Assembly: GCA_913054115.1 (NCBI GenBank)
Contig: CAJXIS010000168.1
Span: 1 to 5,388 of the forward strand
Direction of reading: 5' to 3'
From: an uncultured Acidimicrobiaceae bacterium
GTDB lineage: Bacteria; Actinomycetota; Acidimicrobiia; Acidimicrobiales; MedAcidi-G1
Length of the DNA: 5,388 nucleotides
The notes below the pieces were generated by a model. That model was not told the DNA's origin and ran no database searches. It saw only the letters and a program-made list of their open reading frames with translations. Position numbers and translations under genes: made by a program. Positions 1 to 4,590 of the stretch are shown piece after piece (within the stretch, counting starts at the first letter, position 1; every line of letters starts with the position of its first letter).

Positions 1-38
1 TTTTGTTCATCGCGCGCTCTTTTGTTCATCGCGCACTC
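1..38. repeat. Two-copy 19-bp tandem direct repeat at window edge
   Basis: The unit TTTTGTTCATCGCGCGCTC at 1-19 is repeated at once at 20-38 with a single change (G to A at the 15th base), so 18 of 19 bases agree. The array lies just beyond the 3' end of the thiolase-fold gene and touches the window edge, so more copies could lie to the left. Read on the minus strand, each copy contains ATGAACAAAA. The copy at 29-20 begins a frame that stays open to the window edge, and a GAGAG-type purine stretch lies about 6 bases upstream of that ATG. The repeat could therefore overlap the start of a further minus-strand gene, but too little sequence is present to tell. Confidence 0.7.
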
Positions 39-72
39 TCTCACTCGTCGTGCTTCTCCCGACCAGCGTTCC

Positions 73-1263
73 TCATCGCGTCCGGGTGAGCAGCATCGTG
101 CCGCCCGGGGCTCCACCGCCGGTGGCCACTACCGCGACCTCGGCACCCGGGACCTGTCGACCGCCGGCGTCACCGCGCAACTGGATGATCGCCTCCTGGA
201 TGAGTCCGTATCCGTGGAGCCTTCCGGCGCTGAGTTGGCCACCGTCGGTATTGAGGGGGAGTTCGCCGTCGAGGGCGATCCGGGTCCCCCCTTCGACGAA
301 CGGCCCACCTTCGCCCACTTCGCAGAAGCCGAGGCTCTCGATCCAGGACAGGCAGTTGAACGTGAAGCCGTCGTAGATCTGGGCGACGTCCACATCGTCC
401 TGACGGAGGTCGCTTCGTTCCCAGAGATGGTCGGCTGCCCCCTGCTGCAGTGGCTCATGTGACATGTCGCCCTGATCCCAGGAGATTCGTTCCCGGATCG
501 CACTGCCGATCGCCTCGATGCCGACCGCCGGGTGCAGGCCATCGGCTGCGGAATCGGCGTGGGAGACGATGATGGCCACCGCCCCGTCACATGGCACGTC
601 GCAGTCATAGAGGCCGAACGGCGTGCTCACGATGCGGGCATCCAGATAGTCCGCCATGGAGAGGGGCTCGCGATAGATGGCCCAGGGATTGTTCGCTGCG
701 TTCGCACGGGCGTTCAGGGCGATTGCACCGAGTTGTTCGCGGGTCGTCCCGTAGGTCGACATGTGGTTGGTCGCTTGCATCGCGATCCAGTTGGCCGGTG
801 ACATCGCTCCGAAGGGGGCATGCCAGGCGGCCCGCCCGCTGAGGCGCCCGGCGGGGGTGGGCGGCGATGCCCTGCCGCTGCGGAGGAGCGCGGTGTGGCT
901 TGATTCCCATGTTCCCCGCACGGTGAGCACGTGTCGGGCAAGACCTGCTGCGACTGCGAGCATCGCGTCGACCAGCGGTCCACTGTGCCCTGGTGCCTCG
1001 GCTGCCCCGTAGACCCAGTTGGGGGTGAGCCCCAGCAGTTCGACGACGTCAAATGCCCCGCCGAAGGTGTAACCGGTTGGTGGGCCGCTGATGGCACCCG
1101 GGGATGTCGTGACCCCGTCGATGTCGGACACCTCGAGCCCGGCATCGGCGATCGCAGCCATACAGGCCTCGTGGACGAGCGACATCGGGTCGCGCATGAG
1201 TCGACGACCGACCTGTGACATGCCGATTCCCCGTAGGACGCTCGAATGCTCGAACCTCTCCAT
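73..1263 (-). CDS. Thiolase-fold protein without nucleophilic Cys (Ltp2/SCP-x-like, probable acyl-CoA aldolase or lyase)
   Basis: This is a 396-residue protein of the thiolase superfamily (acetyl-CoA acetyltransferase / lipid-transfer-protein branch), close to the usual length of about 390. It begins MERFEHSSVLRGIG, a normal family N-terminus. Visible family features are the SLVHEACMAAIADAGL helix (28-43), the PFGLYDCDVPCDGA segment (215-228), IYDGFTF (297-303) and the C-terminal glycine-rich GGQLSAGRLHGYG (341-353). In true thiolases a CxSG motif supplies the nucleophilic Cys; here the matching stretch is GHSG (92-95), with Gly in place of Cys, so Claisen-type thiolysis is unlikely. Ltp2, which performs retro-aldol cleavage of steroid side-chain CoA thioesters with a DUF35 partner, also lacks this Cys and uses tyrosines; Tyr298 and Tyr352 are candidates here. 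The start at 1263 is chosen because a longer frame to 1464 would run through the DUF35 gene, and because its ATG overlaps the DUF35 stop (TGATG), suggesting translational coupling; no good Shine-Dalgarno is seen. The thiolase fold is secure; aldolase activity is inferred. Confidence 0.9.
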   Translation of the reverse strand: MERFEHSSVLRGIGMSQVGRRLMRDPMSLVHEACMAAIADAGLEVSDIDGVTTSPGAISGPPTGYTFGGAFDVVELLGLTPNWVYGAAEAPGHSGPLVDAMLAVAAGLARHVLTVRGTWESSHTALLRSGRASPPTPAGRLSGRAAWHAPFGAMSPANWIAMQATNHMSTYGTTREQLGAIALNARANAANNPWAIYREPLSMADYLDARIVSTPFGLYDCDVPCDGAVAIIVSHADSAADGLHPAVGIEAIGSAIRERISWDQGDMSHEPLQQGAADHLWERSDLRQDDVDVAQIYDGFTFNCLSWIESLGFCEVGEGGPFVEGGTRIALDGELPLNTDGGQLSAGRLHGYGLIQEAIIQLRGDAGGRQVPGAEVAVVATGGGAPGGTMLLTRTR

Positions 1264-1694
1264 CAGCCGGCTTCGCCGTGGGGAATGGGACGGAAGAGTG
1301 GTAGCCAGACGTCGTCGCATTCCAGAAACTGGACCTCTACCGCCAGTCCGAGCTCGATGTCGTCGGGATCGGTCAGGATCAGGTTGGTGGTGAGCCGCAG
1401 GGACGGGTCGTCGTCGAGTGCAACCACGGCGATGTTGTACGGGGGTTCGAACGCCGGGTGCCACTGGTGGTGGTTGATCGTCCAGCCGACGACCGTTGCC
1501 CTGCCGGAGACCTCGTGTGGCTCGAGGTCAGCGTGGTGGCACGTCGGGCATGTCGGCCTGGGCGGATGGACGTAGGTCTGACAGGCGCTGCAGCGAAGCA
1601 TCCGGAGCCTGCCGTCTGCACCCGACGTCCAGAAGAAGCGGTTCGTGTCATCGAGCGCAGGGAGCGGTCGCCGCAACGGCGCGTCGTCCTGCAT
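1263..1694 (-). CDS. DUF35 zinc-ribbon / OB-fold protein, partner of the thiolase-fold enzyme
   Basis: This 143-residue protein has the two-part DUF35 architecture. An N-terminal helix (DDTNRFFWTSG, 15-25) leads into a rubredoxin-like zinc ribbon with Cys35, Cys38, Cys49 and Cys52 (CSAC and CPTC). An OB-fold of beta strands follows, from about 58 to 135 (VSGRATVVGWTINH, YNIAVVALDDD, GLAVEVQFLE). DUF35 proteins are obligate or stabilising partners of thiolase-fold enzymes, as in ChsH2-DUF35 with Ltp2 or BbsA with BbsB, and the gene lies directly upstream of such an enzyme with a one-base overlap, so a stable complex is the natural inference. An upstream frame extends to 1901, but its 69 extra residues are Arg-rich, resemble no DUF35 N-terminus and cross the control region. 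The ATG at 1694 gives a normal start. A GGAG lies 12 bases upstream, too far for a good ribosome site; a leaderless transcript is an alternative. Other roles for DUF35 proteins exist, but this pairing is typical. Confidence 0.9.
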   Translation of the reverse strand: MQDDAPLRRPLPALDDTNRFFWTSGADGRLRMLRCSACQTYVHPPRPTCPTCHHADLEPHEVSGRATVVGWTINHHQWHPAFEPPYNIAVVALDDDPSLRLTTNLILTDPDDIELGLAVEVQFLECDDVWLPLFRPIPHGEAG

Positions 1695-1700
1695 GAGAAC

Positions 1701-1706
1701 AACATA
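1701..1706 (-). promoter_or_regulatory. Candidate -10 box for leaderless transcription of the DUF35/thiolase-fold operon
   Basis: On the minus strand TATGTT (fits TAnnnT) ends exactly 6 bases before the ATG at 1694. That places the expected transcription start on the A of the start codon, the common layout for leaderless actinobacterial genes. The -35 region 17 bases upstream (AAACCA) is weak. A small hairpin, CTCCG-tcag-CGGAG on the plus strand at 1707-1720, lies immediately upstream of the box. The call rests on spacing and a partial -10 match. Confidence 0.3.
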
Positions 1707-1756
1707 CTCCGTCAGCGGAGATGTGGTTTCCGGTGGTACGGCCGAGCCGCTAACGT

Positions 1757-1776
1757 CCGATCGTGCCGACGATCGG
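1757..1776. promoter_or_regulatory. Perfect 8-bp-arm inverted repeat, candidate operator in divergent region
   Basis: CCGATCGT (1757-1764) and ACGATCGG (1769-1776) are perfect reverse complements separated by the 4 bases GCCG. The element lies between the divergent DUF35/thiolase-fold operon and the acyl-CoA synthetase gene, the expected place for a TetR- or MarR-type dimer site controlling both. A TAACGT (TAnnnT) just upstream at 1751-1756 could be a rightward -10 box, putting the repeat across the start of transcription. No T-run follows, so it is not a convincing terminator. It does not resemble the KstR-type AACnnGTT core of cholesterol regulons as I recall it. The binding protein is unknown and no regulator gene is in the window. 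Confidence 0.4.
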
Positions 1777-1800
1777 GAGAGGCGGGTTGCCTGATGATCG

Positions 1801-1900
1801 GGTGCCTCGCGCACCTCGCGCGCTTCGTGTGCCCTGCGTGCCCCAGGTCGATGCCAGAGGAAACGGTGCCGCACGTTTGACGTGGCACCTTGGTGCGGCA
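1801..1900. promoter_or_regulatory. Cluster of GGTGC/GCACC half-sites upstream of the acyl-CoA synthetase gene
   Basis: Five copies of GGTGC or its complement lie in about 96 bases: GGTGC at 1801-1805, GCACC at 1811-1815, GGTGC at 1865-1869, GCACC at 1885-1889 and GGTGC at 1892-1896. They form inverted pairs GGTGC-ctcgc-GCACC (1801-1815) and GCACC-tt-GGTGC (1885-1896). A wider 8-bp-arm pair, TGCCGCAC (1867-1874) with GTGCGGCA (1893-1900), ends on the synthetase start codon. A 9-bp imperfect tandem repeat (CCTCGCGCA, CCTCGCGCG) occupies 1805-1822. These could be regulator sites or an mRNA hairpin masking the start, or chance in GC-rich DNA. Confidence 0.25.
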
Positions 1901-3519
1901 TGAGCCTCGAACTGCGTCAACTACCAGACGACCTCCGTCGGAGGTATCTCGAGGACGGTTCGTGGAGCGACGAGTCGTTGGGCGACCTCGTGGACAGGTC
2001 TCTGCGTGCCGCCACCCGGGCCCGGATCCGCATCTGGTCCGACCGGAGGCCATGGACCGGCACCTATTCGGATGTCCATGACGAGGCCCTCCGTCTCGTT
2101 GCAGGCCTGCGGGAACGGGGCATCGCCCCGGGGTCGGTGGTGGCCTTCCAGATACCGAATTGGCGCGAGGCAGTGGTTGCCTTCTACGGGTTGGCGCTCG
2201 GCGGCTATGTCCTCGTGCCGATCGTGCATATCTACGGCCGCAGAGAGGTCGAGTTCATCCTGCGTCAGTGTGGTGCGGTCGCATACCTGTCGGCAGCTTC
2301 GTTCGGTCACGTCGACTACTGCGCGATCATCGACGCCATCGGATCGGATCTGGCCGATCTCAGGTTCCATGTGGTCGTCGATGGGGGATCAGGTTCGGGA
2401 TCCTCCGACGTGGAACGGATTGGCTGGGACGAGTTCGTGTCGGTCGCCATCGACGATTCTGGTCCCGTCTCCGTCGACCCCGACGAGGTCGTGGTGCTGG
2501 CGTTCACCTCGGGGACGACGAACGTTCCGAAGGGCGTGGTGCACACGCATCGCACGCTGCTCGCTGAACTTGCCCACATGGCGCCCTGGATGGGTGAGCC
2601 GAATCTGATGGGCTCGCCGGTGACGCATGCGACGGGAATGCTCGGGGCGGTCCTGGCTCCGGTGCAACTCGGCCAGGACATCCACCTGATCGACAGGTGG
2701 GACCCCGACCGCGTGCTCGAGATCATGCTCGAGGCCGGCATCGGCGCGGGGACGGGTGCACCGGTGTTTCTGGCGAGCCTCCTGTACCACCCTGACTTCA
2801 CCGATGAGCACAGTGACATGATCAAGCAGATCGGTCTGGGTGGAGCGCCTGTGCCGGTCTCCCTGGCGGAAACAGCGGCGTCCCGCGGGATTCTGCTCAT
2901 TCGCGCCTACGGCTCGACCGAACATCCATCGGTCACCGGGTGCACCTTCGATCAGCCGGTGGACAAGCGGCACTCGACCGACGGGCGACCGCTGGCAGGA
3001 GTCGAGATTCGCATCGTCGACGAGGCGAAGGTCGACGTGGAACCCGGAACTGCCGGAGAGATCCTCAGCCGAGGCCCCGACCTGTGCATGGGCTACACGG
3101 ATACGTCGTTGACGGCGGCGATGTTCGACGATGAAGGTTGGTACCAGACTGGTGACATGGCGGTCATGGACGAGGAGGGTTTCGTCACGATCACCGACCG
3201 GGTCGCGGATGTCATCATCCGGGGGGGCGAAAACATCTCGGCCGTCGAGGTGGAGGAAGCGATGATGCGGTTACCGGGGGTGGCCGAAGTAGCGGTCGTT
3301 GCCGCCCCGGACGAGCGTCTCGGTGAACACGCATGTGCGTTCGTTCGGCTTGTGGATCCCGAGACGACGCTGACGCTCGAAACCGTGATCGGCCACCTCG
3401 GGGACCTCGGGCTCACCCGTCAGAAATGGCCCGAGGAGCTCCGCCTGGTGTCGGAGTTCAGCCGCACCGCAACGGGCAAGATCCGCAAGGTCGACCTGCG
3501 GGCGCAGTTCGACGGTTGA
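1900..3519 (+). CDS. AMP-forming acyl-CoA synthetase (ANL superfamily, FadD-like)
   Basis: This 539-residue cytosolic enzyme should activate a carboxylic acid with ATP and CoA, through an acyl-adenylate, to an acyl-CoA. All core ANL motifs are present in order: the P-loop FTSGTTNVPKG (202-212), YGSTEHP (337-343) with the catalytic-type Glu341, TGD (417-419) with ribose-binding Asp419, the hinge and A8 region DRVADVIIRGGENIS (433-447), and SRTATGKIRK with catalytic Lys527. Length and domain order are normal, so it looks active. The substrate is not evident; medium or long fatty acid, cyclic acid or steroid side-chain acid are all possible for this family. The ATG at 1900 gives MSLELRQLPDDL, a typical start; an in-frame GTG at 1882 would add six residues. 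Neither has a clear Shine-Dalgarno. The gene diverges from the DUF35/thiolase-fold operon and converges on the crotonase-fold gene, which suggests it supplies acyl-CoA to those enzymes. Family assignment is very secure; substrate and exact start are not. Confidence 0.95.
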   Translation: MSLELRQLPDDLRRRYLEDGSWSDESLGDLVDRSLRAATRARIRIWSDRRPWTGTYSDVHDEALRLVAGLRERGIAPGSVVAFQIPNWREAVVAFYGLALGGYVLVPIVHIYGRREVEFILRQCGAVAYLSAASFGHVDYCAIIDAIGSDLADLRFHVVVDGGSGSGSSDVERIGWDEFVSVAIDDSGPVSVDPDEVVVLAFTSGTTNVPKGVVHTHRTLLAELAHMAPWMGEPNLMGSPVTHATGMLGAVLAPVQLGQDIHLIDRWDPDRVLEIMLEAGIGAGTGAPVFLASLLYHPDFTDEHSDMIKQIGLGGAPVPVSLAETAASRGILLIRAYGSTEHPSVTGCTFDQPVDKRHSTDGRPLAGVEIRIVDEAKVDVEPGTAGEILSRGPDLCMGYTDTSLTAAMFDDEGWYQTGDMAVMDEEGFVTITDRVADVIIRGGENISAVEVEEAMMRLPGVAEVAVVAAPDERLGEHACAFVRLVDPETTLTLETVIGHLGDLGLTRQKWPEELRLVSEFSRTATGKIRKVDLRAQFDG

Positions 3520-3612
3520 GCTGGTCGCGCCGCTCGTGGCTGCGCACTGGACGGTCGGGCCGGGTTCAGGGCTGGATCGCCTGATCCCCGTCGCGGAGTT
3601 GCCGATACGACC

Positions 3613-4452
3613 TCAGGCGTTCTCCTGGGACTGCTTCATCTGTTCGAGGTCGATGAGGATCGGATAGTCGTTGACCGACAATGCATTTCCGTGGCCGGTC
3701 TGGTGGATGTCGAATGCGGCCTGGAGTGCGCTGTAGAAGCCCTGAATGTCCATCGTCTGATTGACGACCCGCTTGGCCTGGGCAAGGGCGAAGGGATGCA
3801 TCTGGGCGATCTCCCCGGCGAGTGCCATCGTTTCCCCGACGAGGTCTTCGAGCGGTACGACCCTGTTGACCATGCCGAGACGCTCGGCTTCGTCGGCGCT
3901 GAATGTCTTCGCAGTGAACAGCCACTCCTTCGCCTTCCGAGGTCCGACCTCCCAGGTGTGGGCGTGGTATTCGACCGAACCGATGCCCATCCTCACGACC
4001 GGATCGGAGAACTTGGCGTTGTCGGCAGCGATGATCAGGTCGCAGGGCCAACACAACATGAGGCCACCGGCGATGCACTGCCCCTGGACAGCGGCGATCG
4101 ATGGTTTCGGGACGTCTCTCCACTTGCGGGTGTAGCCGAGATAGTGCACCGACTCCCATTCGTAGATCGACTGGAGGCCACGCTCGTTCCAGTCGAAGGG
4201 ATCTCCTTCGGCGTCGCTGCCCGCTGCCTTGTCCTCCGTGGCGGCGATGTCGTGTCCGGCGGAGAAGTGCTTGCCGTTGGCCTTCACCACGATGACCCGC
4301 ACGGCCCGGTCCCTGGCCGCACGCTCCCAGCAGGCATCCAGCTCCTCGAGGAACTGTGGGGTCTGGGCGTTCGCCTTCTGTGGTCGATTGAGGGTGATGG
4401 TTGCGATGCGTCCGTCGACGACGTCGTAGAGAATGAGGGCGGATTCGGTCAT
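3613..4452 (-). CDS. Enoyl-CoA hydratase/isomerase (crotonase) family protein lacking both classical catalytic Glu
   Basis: This 279-residue protein has the crotonase fold. ITLNRPQKANA (19-29) is the N-terminal signature, HFSAGHD (62-68) supplies the first oxyanion-hole backbone, and GQCIAGG (124-130) the second. CDLIIAADNAKFSDP (137-151) is the usual core, and a C-terminal helical trimerisation region follows. Aligning with rat mitochondrial hydratase by eye, Glu144 corresponds to Met132 and Glu164 to Val152, with the 20-residue spacing kept and no gap. CoA-thioester binding is therefore likely, but classical hydration by the two glutamates is not; Glu161 in GIGSVEYH and Asp150 are possible substitutes. 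An insertion around 75-90 (acidic, DKAAGSDAEGDPFDW) lengthens the loop after the first oxyanion segment. The ATG start is supported by AGGAG 7 bases upstream. The gene is alone on its strand, divergent from the dioxygenase and convergent with the synthetase. It could be a hydratase variant, isomerase, hydrolase or lyase. Confidence 0.92.
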   Translation of the reverse strand: MTESALILYDVVDGRIATITLNRPQKANAQTPQFLEELDACWERAARDRAVRVIVVKANGKHFSAGHDIAATEDKAAGSDAEGDPFDWNERGLQSIYEWESVHYLGYTRKWRDVPKPSIAAVQGQCIAGGLMLCWPCDLIIAADNAKFSDPVVRMGIGSVEYHAHTWEVGPRKAKEWLFTAKTFSADEAERLGMVNRVVPLEDLVGETMALAGEIAQMHPFALAQAKRVVNQTMDIQGFYSALQAAFDIHQTGHGNALSVNDYPILIDLEQMKQSQENA

Positions 4453-4459
4453 TCGGTTG

Positions 4460-4464
4460 CTCCT
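4460..4464 (-). promoter_or_regulatory. Ribosome binding site fixing the crotonase-fold gene start
   Basis: On the minus strand AGGAG lies 7 bases before the ATG at 4452. It is the clearest Shine-Dalgarno in the window and supports this start over the longer open frame that continues upstream in another reading frame. Confidence 0.75.
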
Positions 4465-4524
4465 GTCGGTGGTTCTCGCTCTGCAGAGGGTGATCCGGAA
4501 GGGGTTGGTGCACCCATGAAGTGG

Positions 4525-4554
4525 TTGCGGACCTCCCCTCGGACGTAGGATAAT
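4525..4554 (+). promoter_or_regulatory. Candidate sigma-70-type promoter for the dioxygenase
   Basis: TTGCGG (4525-4530) and GATAAT (4549-4554) are separated by 18 bases and resemble -35 and -10 boxes. The -10 ends 6 bases before the ATG at 4561, so transcription would be expected to start on that A, giving a leaderless mRNA that opens with the 9-codon upstream ORF. An 8-bp palindrome GGTGCACC lies upstream at 4507-4514 and could be an operator. The -35 matches consensus in only three positions. Confidence 0.4.
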
Positions 4555-4576
4555 GTCGATATGCAGATTATGGCAA
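4547..4576 (-). promoter_or_regulatory. Candidate promoter for the crotonase-fold gene, overlapping the opposing promoter
   Basis: On the minus strand TTGCCA (4576-4571, five of six bases of the -35 consensus) is followed after 18 bases by TATCCT (4552-4547). Transcription would start near 4540, leaving a leader of about 88 bases before the ATG at 4452. Its -10 box shares four base pairs (4549-4552) with the rightward -10 box, so the two promoters face each other and should not be occupied at once. Confidence 0.4.
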
Positions 4577-4590
4577 TGACGTTCTCGTGA
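4561..4590 (+). CDS. Nine-codon upstream ORF coupled to the dioxygenase start
   Basis: ATG at 4561 opens a frame encoding MQIMAMTFS and ending in TGA at 4588-4590. Its stop overlaps the GTG start of the dioxygenase (4587-4589) as GTGA, the classic arrangement for translational coupling. Further in-frame ATG codons lie at 4570 and 4576. A candidate -10 box ends 6 bases before the first ATG, so it may be read as a leaderless ORF; AGGA at 4547-4550 is a possible weak ribosome site if the mRNA begins further upstream. The peptide has no recognised motif and probably matters only by being translated. Chance occurrence cannot be excluded. Confidence 0.35.
   Translation: MQIMAMTFS

Noticed and set aside
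1264..1464. Upstream extension of the thiolase-fold gene frame to an ATG at 1464
   Set aside because: The 67 extra residues are Arg/Pro-rich, resemble no thiolase N-terminus and lie antiphase within the DUF35 gene; the ATG at 1263 overlaps the DUF35 stop.
1757..1776. Inverted repeat as a transcription terminator
   Set aside because: It lies upstream of both flanking genes rather than downstream, and has no poly-T tract.
1695..1901. Upstream extension of the DUF35 frame to 1901
   Set aside because: The added residues are low-complexity and Arg-rich, and would cross the divergent control region and the synthetase start; the DUF35 domain begins just after the ATG at 1694.
3574..3587. Stem GGATC-gcct-GATCC between the convergent synthetase and crotonase-fold genes
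   Set aside because: The arms are only 5 bp and no T-run follows on either strand, so it is not convincing as a terminator; the 93-base junction otherwise shows nothing I can support.
3566..4513. Minus-strand 315-codon frame overlapping the crotonase-fold gene in another phase
   Set aside because: The translation is rich in Arg, Pro and His with no domain; the overlapping frame has the crotonase motifs and a good Shine-Dalgarno.
3691..4548. Plus-strand open frame (285 codons) opposite the crotonase-fold gene
   Set aside because: It is a shadow of a clear enoyl-CoA hydratase family gene, with no motif and no supported start.
4553..4579. Alternative short ORF MSICRLWQ starting at ATG 4553, containing a Cys codon reminiscent of cysteine-attenuation leaders
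   Set aside because: A single Cys is not a poly-Cys signal, the ATG overlaps the candidate -10 box, and its stop does not meet the dioxygenase start.
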